From Planctomycetota bacterium (GTDB lineage Bacteria; Planctomycetota; UBA8742; UBA2392), in assembly GCA_020845475.1 (NCBI GenBank), contig JADLFN010000015.1:1-64000 (forward strand): 64,000 bases of DNA, in the 5' to 3' direction. The notes beneath the pieces were generated by a model that was given only the letters and a program-made list of their open reading frames with translations, searched no databases and was not told where the DNA came from. Shown in pieces: positions 33,645-41,805 of this stretch. Each line of letters begins with the position of its first letter. The first letter of the stretch is position 1. A program made the position numbers and the translations under genes.

Positions 33645-35681
33645 ATGCGCAAATCAACTTTCGCGGTGTTGGCTTCACTCGTGATCTGGCTTACGGCTTG
33701 TGCAGGCGGCGGGGACAGCAGTTCCGGCGGCCAGAGCGGCGGCACGCCCACGGGTGTTGGGCCGGCGACGCAAATAATCGTCACCCAGCAGCCCGCGGGC
33801 GCCGCTGCCGCAACGGCGTTCACGCAACAGCCGCGCGTGGAGTTGCGCAACGCGGCCAGCCAACTTGTGGCCTCCGACAGCACCACGCAGGTGACGGTCG
33901 CCATCACGGCCGCCAGCGGAACGGCGGGCGCGGTTCTCTCGGGCACGAACACGCTAACCGCCAGCGCGGGCGTGGTCACGTTCAGCGGCCTGAGCATTGA
34001 CCTTGCGGGCAGCAATTATTCGCTTACTTTCACGGCCACGGGCCTTTCGAACGGTGTTTCAGCATCGTTCACGGTTTCGAGCAGCGGCGGCGGCGGGCCG
34101 ATTACCCCGGACACTCCCCCCGCCTCCGCCGTGAATTTCACGATCAACTCGGGCCAGAACGTGCACGCCATCTCGCGCTGGATCTACGGCATGAACGGCG
34201 TGAGCTGGGGTTCGCGCCCGGCCAACCTCACGCTCTCTCGTTCGGGTGGGAACCGCCTGACCTGCTACAACTGGGAGAACAACGCCAGCAACGCCGGCAC
34301 GGATTGGTACAACGAAAACGACTGGGCCATGGGCCTGCCCACCGACCCCGTGGGCTACGCCGCCACAAGCATGATCGATGGCGACCGCACCAACAACGCG
34401 GCTTCGTTGATCACCGTGCCGGTGGCGGGTTACGTGGCCGCCGATCACGGCCACCTTGGCGGCGCGTGGCCGCAATACGACGTGAACCAGACGGCGAATT
34501 ATCTCAGCGTTCGCTTCAAGCAGAACGTGGCCAAGAAGGGCGGCGCGTTCACGACTACGCCCAGTACCAGCGACGACTACGTTTACCAGGATGAGTTCGT
34601 CAGTTTCATCAAGGGCAAGTATCCCGGCGGCGCTTCCGACCCGAACAAGCCCATTTTCTATTCGCTCGACAACGAGCCCGACCTCTGGGGCGGCACGCAC
34701 CCGCGCATTCGCGGCGACGCCACGGGCTCTAACGGCCAGGGTCCCACCTACGCGGAAATGTTGACACGCACGAAAGACTTCGCCGATGCCATCAAAGATG
34801 TTGACGCCAACGCGATCGTGTTCGGCCCCGTGAACTACGGCTGGCTGGGCATGGTGAACTTGCAGAACGCCAGCGACGCCGGCGGCTTTGGCGATTTCCA
34901 CACGTATTACCTGCAACAGCTCGCCGCGGCCGAAACCACCTACGGCCACCGCCTGGTCGATGTGCTTGACGTTCACTGGTATCCCGAGGCTACCGGCGGC
35001 GGCGTGCGTATCACTGGCGATGGCACTAGCGCGGCATTGGTAGCCGCGCGTTTGCAGGCGCCGCGCTCGCTGTGGGATCCGACCTACACGGAAACGAGCT
35101 GGATCACGAGCAGCGGATCCAGCGGCGGGCCGATCCAGTTGTTCCCGCGCATGCAGGCGAAAATCAACGCGCACTATCCCGGCACGCGTATCGCGGTCAC
35201 GGAGTATTACTACGGCGGCGGCGACCACATTTCGGGCGGCATCGCGCAAGCGGATGTCCTCGGTATTTTCGCCCGCGAAAACATTTTCGCGGCCACGCTC
35301 TGGAAACTGGGCAGCACGCAGCACAGCTTCATCTACGGCGGCTTTGAAATGTTCCGCAACTACGACGGTGCAAACGGCAGCTTCGGCGACACCAGCGTGA
35401 GGGCCGACAACACCAACGCGGCCAACGCAAGCGTTTACGCCAGCGTCGATGCCGCCAACCCAAACCGCATGGTGCTGGTATGCATCAACAAAACCGGCAG
35501 CACCCAGACCGCGGGCATCCAGGTCACGCATACGGTGCGCTTCAACACCGCCGAGATTTACGTGCTGACAAGCGCATCCTCAACGCCGGTGAAACTGGCC
35601 GACGTGCCGATCACGCTCGTCAACGCGTTCCAGTATTCAATGCCGGCCTACAGCGTGACCACGATTGTCTTGAAGCCGTAA
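33645..35681 (+). CDS. GH44 glycoside hydrolase lipoprotein
   Basis: A 678-residue lipoprotein with a lipobox LTAC at the N-terminus (Cys19), then a Ser/Gly linker, an Ig/invasin-like domain (about 45-145), and a GH44 catalytic domain. GH44 enzymes cut beta-1,4-glucans and xyloglucan. The acid/base is Glu344 (SLDNEPDLW) and the nucleophile Glu520 (AVTEYYYGGG). The entry WIYGMNGVSW is family-typical. It should act outside the cell, tethered to a membrane. It follows a sigma factor and a FecR-like protein on the same strand, so their system may control it. Confidence 0.93.
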   Translation: MRKSTFAVLASLVIWLTACAGGGDSSSGGQSGGTPTGVGPATQIIVTQQPAGAAAATAFTQQPRVELRNAASQLVASDSTTQVTVAITAASGTAGAVLSGTNTLTASAGVVTFSGLSIDLAGSNYSLTFTATGLSNGVSASFTVSSSGGGGPITPDTPPASAVNFTINSGQNVHAISRWIYGMNGVSWGSRPANLTLSRSGGNRLTCYNWENNASNAGTDWYNENDWAMGLPTDPVGYAATSMIDGDRTNNAASLITVPVAGYVAADHGHLGGAWPQYDVNQTANYLSVRFKQNVAKKGGAFTTTPSTSDDYVYQDEFVSFIKGKYPGGASDPNKPIFYSLDNEPDLWGGTHPRIRGDATGSNGQGPTYAEMLTRTKDFADAIKDVDANAIVFGPVNYGWLGMVNLQNASDAGGFGDFHTYYLQQLAAAETTYGHRLVDVLDVHWYPEATGGGVRITGDGTSAALVAARLQAPRSLWDPTYTETSWITSSGSSGGPIQLFPRMQAKINAHYPGTRIAVTEYYYGGGDHISGGIAQADVLGIFARENIFAATLWKLGSTQHSFIYGGFEMFRNYDGANGSFGDTSVRADNTNAANASVYASVDAANPNRMVLVCINKTGSTQTAGIQVTHTVRFNTAEIYVLTSASSTPVKLADVPITLVNAFQYSMPAYSVTTIVLKP

Positions 35682-35690
35682 CGAGCGGGT

Positions 35691-35714
35691 GGCACGGGCG
35701 CCCCCGCCCGTGCC
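35691..35714. terminator. Hairpin between convergent genes
   Basis: A perfect 10-bp stem (GGCACGGGCG/CGCCCGTGCC) with loop CCCC lies 10 nt after the GH44 stop and 17 nt before the stop of the convergent gene. It has no T tract, so it may be a palindromic repeat doing a terminator's work. Confidence 0.6.
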
Positions 35715-35730
35715 GCGCAAGTCGATACAA

Positions 35731-36276
35731 CTACCGGTCTGCTGCTATCCACCCAAGAATTTCGTCGCCGGATCCTACCAGCAAGTACCAGTGGCGTACG
35801 GCTGAGTGCCCTCCGCCCCATGCACCCGACCCTACTCCTTCGTCTGCGTAAACAACAAATACGTCCCTGACTTTGGTGGGGTCAACTTCTTTCAAATTGC
35901 TGGCAGGGTTGACAATTACTGCTGCCCAGCGTCCGTATTCTCCCCTTTCCTCTTCGAGGAAATTTCTAACGGCCACTTCGCCACCTTTCTTGAGGTAGCT
36001 AGATTTCTCGATCTCGCTGATTTTCTCGGACGTCGAGTATTCTTCAAGTTTCGCAAAAAGATCGCGCAGGCTCTTCTTCGGAGGAGTTGTTAGGCAATGC
36101 TGGATCTCTACGTACTCGAGCCTGTCTTCGGGCTTGATTCTGAATTGGTAAACAACCAGGAACAAAAGGAGCAACAAGACTGCCCCCAGAGCAACCGCTG
36201 CCGTCATGAACAGCAACGTTCGATTCCCCGCTTTCTGTGGCACAACATGTTGTGGATAGACGCCTTTTGCGGTCAT
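35731..36276 (-). CDS. Small membrane-anchored protein, last gene of RT operon
   Basis: A 181-residue protein of unknown family. It has one membrane segment at about 27-50 (TAAVALGAVLLLLLFLVVYQF), then an extracytoplasmic domain with several Trp and Tyr near the end (GRWAAVIVNPASN; SAVRHWYLLVGSG; ILGWIAADR). The start ATG overlaps the stop of the glycosyltransferase gene before it (ATGA at 36273), so they are translationally coupled. Its base composition is lower in GC than the rest of the operon. Confidence 0.72.
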   Translation of the reverse strand: MTAKGVYPQHVVPQKAGNRTLLFMTAAVALGAVLLLLLFLVVYQFRIKPEDRLEYVEIQHCLTTPPKKSLRDLFAKLEEYSTSEKISEIEKSSYLKKGGEVAVRNFLEEERGEYGRWAAVIVNPASNLKEVDPTKVRDVFVVYADEGVGSGAWGGGHSAVRHWYLLVGSGDEILGWIAADR

Positions 36277-37385
36277 TTGGAAACCATCATTTGGACAATT
36301 GCTTGCGCGGCGCCTGGCTTGCCCAGGCGCCTTGCGTTTTCCGCCATGCGCGCGCGCAACGCACCGTCGCCGAGCAGGCGGCCGAGCTTGTAGCGGAAAC
36401 TGCCCATGCCGCGCGCCTTGAGCGCGGCTCCACTTTCGGCGAGATAGTCGGCGTTGCGCTCTTCCTGCCCCGGGATCGGGTTGGGCACGAGCATGGGCAG
36501 GCCCATGGCCAGGCACTCACTTGAAGAGAGCCCGCCGGACTTGCTCACGGCCAGGTCCGCGGCTGCCATCATTTCAGGGATGTTGCCCACGAATCCGAAG
36601 ACCTTGAGCGTGCTGCCCTGCGGCACTTCCAACGCCTCGATTTCGCGCTTCAACTTTGCGTTCTTGCCCGCCACCGCCAGCACCTGCACGGGCGGCTGAT
36701 TGATCACGGCTTCCACGATCACACCCATGTTGCCCAAACCCATGCCGCCGCCCATGCACAGTACAACGGGTGCATCGTCGCGCAGGCCAAGCTTCTCTCG
36801 CGCGGCTTGACGCTGCATCGGCTTTGCAAACGCATTGACGATGGGGATGCCGGTAACGGTGATCTTCTCGTGCTCCATGCCCTTGTCGGCGAGGATTTCG
36901 ACGAGTTCTTCGTTGCCCACGAAGAAGCGATCGAAGCTGGGCTGCGCCCAGAGCACGTGGGCGTCGAAATCGGTCAGCACGCAGCCGAACTTGAAGCGGC
37001 CCCACTTCTCCTTGCGCGAAGTCGCGAGAATCTGGCCCGGCAGGAAATGCGTGGCGATCACGACGTCAGGAGAAAACTCCGCCACAAACTTGCGAAACTT
37101 GCGGAATTCAATGCGGTCGAAGGCGCGGATGATCGCTGCCTGCTTTTTCGTGGCCTTGGCTTTGTCCGAAGCCGAGTAAATGTAGCCCCAGAGCGAAGGC
37201 GCGTTATCGGCCATCTTGAGCCACGAGTTCGCGTAGGCCCGCCGGTAGATCGGGTCTGTGAACGAGAGAATGTCCACGTTGCGGATCTCGGCCTGTGGGT
37301 ACAGCTCACGTGCGGCTTCTTCAAGTGCTGCCGCTGCGCGAATGTGGCCGGCACCGGCGTTGGCGGAGATGAGCAGGAGTTTCAT
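36273..37385 (-). CDS. MGDG-synthase/MurG-like glycosyltransferase
   Basis: A 370-residue GT-B glycosyltransferase. The N-terminal domain matches MGDG-synthase/UgtP enzymes (ISANAGAGHIRAAAALEEA; DVVIATHFLPGQ; CVLTDFDAH). The C-terminal GT28 domain has CMGGGMGLGNMG, FVGNIPEMMAAADLAVSKSGG and a nucleotide-binding PGQEERNADYL. Known relatives make glycolipids by moving sugar to diacylglycerol; the donor here is unknown. Overlaps with both neighbours are 4 nt (ATGA), so it is coupled in the operon. Confidence 0.88.
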   Translation of the reverse strand: MKLLLISANAGAGHIRAAAALEEAARELYPQAEIRNVDILSFTDPIYRRAYANSWLKMADNAPSLWGYIYSASDKAKATKKQAAIIRAFDRIEFRKFRKFVAEFSPDVVIATHFLPGQILATSRKEKWGRFKFGCVLTDFDAHVLWAQPSFDRFFVGNEELVEILADKGMEHEKITVTGIPIVNAFAKPMQRQAAREKLGLRDDAPVVLCMGGGMGLGNMGVIVEAVINQPPVQVLAVAGKNAKLKREIEALEVPQGSTLKVFGFVGNIPEMMAAADLAVSKSGGLSSSECLAMGLPMLVPNPIPGQEERNADYLAESGAALKARGMGSFRYKLGRLLGDGALRARMAENARRLGKPGAAQAIVQMMVSK

Positions 37386-38338
37386 GCCACGGCCCGCGAT
37401 TCAGTGTGCAGAACGTTTCCGGAAGTGTCGCGGCATTCGATAGACAATTGCTTGCGCGTCACACGCAGCACGCCAAAGCCGTGCGCCTTGAGCGCGAACT
37501 TTGACAACGGGCCGCGCTCTACGTTGTAGAGCGAAGCACCCCCTCCACCGAGAACCGCGTAGGTCACGCCGTTCTTTTCGCCGATCTGCATGTTGTGGTC
37601 GTGGCCGCAGATGTAGGCCGCAATTTCATACTTGCTGAACAACGGCTCGAACTCGGACACCATGTGCTTGGTGAACCCGTGGCTTGAATAGCTCACCAGT
37701 GTGTGATGGCCGATGACCACGCGAGGCCAAGATGCCTGGCGCGTTTCGCGCAATTGCCCCTCAAGCCAGTCAAGCTGCTTCTTCCACGGCTCGTAATGCT
37801 TGTCCGTGTCGATGGCGAGAACAGTCAGCAGCGGATTTGCGCCTGACGCGCCGAAATCCTTGCGCCAGTAGTGGTCAGGCATGATCCAGCGCTTGTTGCG
37901 CTTGGAGTAATCAATCTGCGCCTGCACGTTGCCGCGCCAATCATGGTTGCCCAAAATCGCGTGCCACGGGAGACTGCCGAGTTGCTCGGTATCGAAGGGC
38001 TCTTCGAAATAGCGGCGCCAGCGCTTGTCATCGACGCTGCTCACGCCATCGGGGTAGAAGTTGTCGCCCAGGAACATGCCGCCGTGATAACCGTCGAGCG
38101 CTTTCGATGCGGCATCCATGCCGCGTATGGTGGCGGGCAAACCGTCGCCGCTTTGGCCCCAGTCGCCCATGGTAACGATGCGCAACTCATCCTTGAGGGC
38201 GGGAATCTCGCGTCGAATCGCGGGCGGCACGTACGTAGCGGGGGCGCTGCGCGTGCAGCCGCCAAGCGCCGCATAGCCGGCCATGGCGGCGGCAAGCTGC
38301 AAAAAGCCGCGCCGGGAGATCAATCGCGCATTGCGCAT
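37382..38338 (-). CDS. Tat-exported metallophosphoesterase lipoprotein
   Basis: A 318-residue calcineurin-like phosphoesterase of the purple-acid-phosphatase type. A twin-arginine signal (SRRGFLQLAAA) is followed by a lipobox LGGC (Cys28). Metal-binding motifs are GDWG (58-61), GDNFYPDG, GNHDW, GHHTL and GHDHN. It should act outside the cytoplasmic membrane as a folded, metal-loaded enzyme. The substrate is not evident. The stop overlaps the following glycosyltransferase start by 4 nt, and the PIG-L gene precedes it by 6 nt. Confidence 0.9.
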   Translation of the reverse strand: MRNARLISRRGFLQLAAAMAGYAALGGCTRSAPATYVPPAIRREIPALKDELRIVTMGDWGQSGDGLPATIRGMDAASKALDGYHGGMFLGDNFYPDGVSSVDDKRWRRYFEEPFDTEQLGSLPWHAILGNHDWRGNVQAQIDYSKRNKRWIMPDHYWRKDFGASGANPLLTVLAIDTDKHYEPWKKQLDWLEGQLRETRQASWPRVVIGHHTLVSYSSHGFTKHMVSEFEPLFSKYEIAAYICGHDHNMQIGEKNGVTYAVLGGGGASLYNVERGPLSKFALKAHGFGVLRVTRKQLSIECRDTSGNVLHTESRAVA

Positions 38339-38344
38339 GGGTCC

Positions 38345-39343
38345 TCAGGGCAAGAGCCAGTAGCGCTCGATGTAATCGTTCTCAAAGCCGATGCGGCGCG
38401 AGTACTCCAGCGTTGCGCGCTGCCAGGCATCGATGTCACCGTAGAGGAAACCAAGCTGGGAGCGATACTCGCTGACTGCACGCCGCACGGCGGCAAGCGT
38501 GATGCGGTCGTAGATGCGCACATCCGCCGCGGCCTGAGAAGCCTGCTGAACCGAGCCGCGCGTGAGGTGCGAGTTCAAGTGGCGCAAGCAGAACTCGTTT
38601 TCATCCGGCTGCAGGCTGGCCTTGACGTAAGGCGCGGCCATGAACGAATCGATGAATGTCTTGCGAAACTCGTCGGATTCGAGCAGCGGCAAATCGTGTG
38701 AATCAGCCGAATAACCAAGCTCGGCCAGGCGCAGGCGCACCGATTCCTGCACGAACGCATAGGGCCGGTCCTCATAGAACACAAGCCTCGGCGTGGTGTT
38801 GGCCGCGTGCGCGCGCAGTTCGGGCGTCAGTGCTTCGTTCTTGTTCTCGAGCGTGCGCCACTTGTAGTTGCTGACGCCCACCATGGCGGCTTCGCGCGTG
38901 AGGCGATGGTCGATGTGCCAGCCCACGCCCAGCGGCACGAACATGACATCGGGCTTGGCGCGCTCGATCAACTTGGCGATGTACTCTGCGGCCTGCATCA
39001 TGGTTTGCGCGTGGTTGGCGTCGCGCTTGAACATCAGGCCAGTGAATTTCTGGTATTGGTCCCAGCGAAACGGCGCGTCAAGCATGCTCGTGTGCAGCGT
39101 GTCCGCCTTGAGCGCCTCGGCCGCCTTGCGGTCTTCCTCGCGGCGATTCACGTAGTCGGCGGTTTTGAAGCGGCCCGCGTCAGTTGCCCCCGGGTGCGAG
39201 AACAACGTGGCGATGAGCACCTTCTTGCCCGTCGCGTTTTCCTCCAGCACGCGCGCGGGACACGACAGCGCCACGTCATCGAGGTGCGGCGCGAGGAACA
39301 GGCAATCGTACTTGAGAATATCCGTCAGGTCGGCTACGTGCAT
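38345..39343 (-). CDS. PIG-L family deacetylase
   Basis: A 332-residue PIG-L/LmbE-type zinc deacetylase. The first zinc motif is APHLDDVALSC (His20, Asp22, Asp23) and the second is GWHIDHRLT near residue 145. These enzymes remove acetyl groups from N-acetylglucosamine in glycolipids or small thiols. About 90 residues at the C-terminus go beyond the core fold. It is the fourth gene in the operon, 15 nt behind a glycosyltransferase, consistent with a role in modifying a glycan or glycolipid. Confidence 0.92.
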   Translation of the reverse strand: MHVADLTDILKYDCLFLAPHLDDVALSCPARVLEENATGKKVLIATLFSHPGATDAGRFKTADYVNRREEDRKAAEALKADTLHTSMLDAPFRWDQYQKFTGLMFKRDANHAQTMMQAAEYIAKLIERAKPDVMFVPLGVGWHIDHRLTREAAMVGVSNYKWRTLENKNEALTPELRAHAANTTPRLVFYEDRPYAFVQESVRLRLAELGYSADSHDLPLLESDEFRKTFIDSFMAAPYVKASLQPDENEFCLRHLNSHLTRGSVQQASQAAADVRIYDRITLAAVRRAVSEYRSQLGFLYGDIDAWQRATLEYSRRIGFENDYIERYWLLP

Positions 39344-39358
39344 GGCGCCACTTTCACA

Positions 39359-40438
39359 TCACCCCGCCAGTTTCGCAATGAGTTCCGCCGCGGCTTTGGC
39401 TCCGTCGCGCATGCCAAACGCATCCTTCAATCGGGCGGCGGGTTTGATGCAGGCGCTTTCGGCCTCCAACAGCACGCGCAATTTCTCTCCTAAATCATCG
39501 CCGGCTTTCGCCACGAGGCCGTTTTTCGCCTTGCGCACGAATTCGGAGTGCACGAGCTCTTCGCCCGAGGTCGGGCATACCAGCATCGGCACGCCCGCCG
39601 CCACTGCTTCCATGACCGAAGCCGCGCCGCCCGAGGTCACGAATACGCTGGCGCGTCCCAGAAGCTTGAGCTGCGGCGCAAAGGGCACGGCAATGACGTT
39701 CTTCGATGGCCGCGCCTGACCCGCGACCACGAACTGCGCGTCGATCGAACTTGCGGCGTCGCTAAGCTTCTGGAGCGATTCGCCGCTCACGCCGGCCGCA
39801 TAGACAAGCGGCGCGTCGTAGTTCACTTTCTTCCAGTCAAACTTCGCGTCTTCGCCGCGCTGCGCCGAAATGGCCGGGCCAAGCTGCTGCGTGCCTGGCG
39901 GAAGCTGCGCCAGTTCGCGCGTGAAATCGCCCATCGTGAACACAATCTGGCCATGGGGCGAAACGCAGTGCGAATGCCGGAACAGGCACACCAGCCCGAA
40001 CTTGTCAAAGGCCTTGGCGCGCGCGTCGGCAATCTCGGCCACTTCGCGGGCAAGCGGCGTGTCCATGTCCGGAGGCGCGATGGCAGCAAGTGAAGCCGAG
40101 GCGCCGACCCATTTTCTGCTCTCGAGTTCGCACGCGGCTATCACGCCATAGAGCGTGGGGTGAACGACAGCGATGTCAAAACTCAAATGCTGCAGCGTGT
40201 GTCGTAGCGTGTGCACTTGCGCGTTGATGGCATCAACGGCCGCCTTGATCGAACCATCCTTCGGCGCGGCTACAGTGTCTCTCACGAGTTCGAATTTCAG
40301 TGTTTTTAGTTGATCGTTGGGCCCGCCAACGCAGAGCCAAGTTGTGTCGTGCCCAGCCTCTTTCAGCGCCTGGGCGACGGCGATCATCGGGTTGATCTGG
40401 CCGCGCGCGGCCGAGGTTGCAATGAGAACGCGAGCCAT
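39359..40438 (-). CDS. GT1/MurG-like glycosyltransferase
   Basis: A 359-residue GT-B glycosyltransferase like UDP-glycosyltransferases of family GT1. It opens MARVLIATSAARGQINPMIAVAQAL, split by a glycine loop, and the donor-binding region reads FVTSGGAASVMEAVAAGVPMLVCP. The usual histidine in HGG is Ser here (TSGGAAS), so activity may differ. Residues EELVHSEFV follow, where UGTs have a donor-contacting DQ. The ATG at 40438 has GGAGG upstream. It sits 41 nt behind the AsnB-like gene. Confidence 0.82.
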   Translation of the reverse strand: MARVLIATSAARGQINPMIAVAQALKEAGHDTTWLCVGGPNDQLKTLKFELVRDTVAAPKDGSIKAAVDAINAQVHTLRHTLQHLSFDIAVVHPTLYGVIAACELESRKWVGASASLAAIAPPDMDTPLAREVAEIADARAKAFDKFGLVCLFRHSHCVSPHGQIVFTMGDFTRELAQLPPGTQQLGPAISAQRGEDAKFDWKKVNYDAPLVYAAGVSGESLQKLSDAASSIDAQFVVAGQARPSKNVIAVPFAPQLKLLGRASVFVTSGGAASVMEAVAAGVPMLVCPTSGEELVHSEFVRKAKNGLVAKAGDDLGEKLRVLLEAESACIKPAARLKDAFGMRDGAKAAAELIAKLAG

Positions 40439-40479
40439 GGGAACCTCCGGCAAGGGCGCAGCATTGTGCCAAGGCTGAG

Positions 40480-41796
40480 TCAGGTCCACCATTCCTGCAA
40501 TACTGTAAGCGAGGCGAGCCTGAAAAACACGCGCTCAAGCAACAAGCGCCGCGGCGCTTCGGTGTGCAGCTTGCCATATTGAATCAGCTCGCGCCGAACT
40601 TTCCCCGAGTCGATGACTTCCAGCCGTTCGAGGCGTTCAAACGAAAGCCGCGCGTCGAGCCACAAAATCCAGTTCCGCCGAGCCCGCGACGACAAGGGGA
40701 CTGTACCCGCAGGGGACTGTCCCCGTTCTTCGGTGCAACTTCCGCGCAGCGCAACAACGCCGCGATCCAGCCAAGGCAAGCGCACCGCCACGCCATGCGC
40801 TCGCGCCGTGAGAACGAGCTCCGGCAGCGTGTGGTGGGGGAGCATGGTGCGAAGCAAAAGCTCGCGCGCGGCCTCTTCCTGTTTGCCCGCAAACTCCTTG
40901 CGCCAGTCATGGCGTTGCACGCGCTTGGCCCAGTCGGGCCGCAGAAAGAAATGCGCCAGCTCGCACTCCGGCTGCAGCCGCGCCACGAATTCCGGAATGC
41001 CATCGCGCAGGGCCAGACCATCGCCGCTGAAAAGTTCAGCGGCTCCGGCGGCGCTGAGCATCTCCGGCACTCGGGACTGTTTGAAAAGCGCGAAGTGGGC
41101 GACGGCGCTGGAATCGGCGATCAGCGTTTCGCAGGCCCGGATCGCGTCGTCGGCGACTGTGGGCAAATCCTCTTCAGGCACGGTGATGATTTCCGTCTCG
41201 GCGCCCAGTTGCTGTGCGCGGCTGGCGAGTGTTGACACGTCAACACCATCACGGGCCATGATCCAGGCCGTCGCTCCGCGCCCTCTCATGGGCTCCAGCA
41301 GCGGCTCGGCCAACGGGCCGTCGAAAAGTATGTGCGGCTCCGCGGCAGCGCGGCTTCGCACGGCGGCGGTCAGCGCCTCTGTAGGGGCGACATATATGTC
41401 GCCCTTACGTGCGTCAGGCCGTCCCAGCGCCGTCGTCTGGATTTTGCCGCCCTCGCTGACAGTGCGCGTAGCCGGCAGGAGCGAAAGCCCGCTGGCGCAA
41501 AGCGATGGCCGGCGTGAGGGGGCGTTGCAGAGTGCGGTGCAAATGCCCATGGGCAAGAGGCCGCGCGGGTTGCCGGGCACTCGCGTGAGACGATGCAAAG
41601 ACTCGGCCGCCCATAGGTGGCCGTCGCGAACCAATACATGCAGCGGGCGTGTGGCGAAGAGATCAGTCTCAAGCGTCAACTTCTCGCCCTCGGCGCGCAC
41701 GATCGCCCCTTCGCCGGCGATTGCGGGGCCATAGCCGCGCGCTTCGCCTTCGAGGTAAGGCGGTTTGTGGGGCGAGTGTGTGACGAGAAGAGGCAC
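40480..41796 (-). CDS. Degenerate asparagine-synthase-like protein
   Basis: A 438-residue protein with asparagine synthase (AsnB) organisation but lost motifs. The N-terminal part keeps the Ntn-glutaminase end (TLETDLFATRPLHV; AAESLHRL) but has no N-terminal catalytic Cys2. In the synthase domain the ATP-pyrophosphatase loop SGGLDS is replaced by DGPLAE (159-164), while the later LSGDGGDELFGG motif is recognisable as LSAAGAAELFSGDG (247-260). Two palindromic repeats are translated in it (residues 128-140 KGDIYVAP; near 355 RGQSPAGTVP). It begins with GTG 9 nt behind the RT gene. Likely catalytically inactive. Confidence 0.7.
   Translation of the reverse strand: MPLLVTHSPHKPPYLEGEARGYGPAIAGEGAIVRAEGEKLTLETDLFATRPLHVLVRDGHLWAAESLHRLTRVPGNPRGLLPMGICTALCNAPSRRPSLCASGLSLLPATRTVSEGGKIQTTALGRPDARKGDIYVAPTEALTAAVRSRAAAEPHILFDGPLAEPLLEPMRGRGATAWIMARDGVDVSTLASRAQQLGAETEIITVPEEDLPTVADDAIRACETLIADSSAVAHFALFKQSRVPEMLSAAGAAELFSGDGLALRDGIPEFVARLQPECELAHFFLRPDWAKRVQRHDWRKEFAGKQEEAARELLLRTMLPHHTLPELVLTARAHGVAVRLPWLDRGVVALRGSCTEERGQSPAGTVPLSSRARRNWILWLDARLSFERLERLEVIDSGKVRRELIQYGKLHTEAPRRLLLERVFFRLASLTVLQEWWT
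40696..40724. repeat. 29-bp double palindrome inside AsnB-like gene
   Basis: Two 13-bp palindromes, GGGGACTGTACCC and GGGGACTGTCCCC, sit 16 bp apart. On the minus strand they encode RGQSPAGTVP. The same element in the same relative reading phase lies in the methylase gene at 45534-45562. Confidence 0.9.
41381..41408. repeat. Palindrome with GGGCGACA stem inside AsnB-like gene
   Basis: A 12-bp stem (GTAGGGGCGACA with TGTCGCCCTTAC, one G-T pair) around TATA. Translated as RKGDIYVAP. A diverged copy is in the methylase gene at 44561-44588; shorter relatives are hairpins at 50830-50851 and 61563-61586. Confidence 0.85.
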
Positions 41797-41805
41797 GCCA
41801 AGGGC

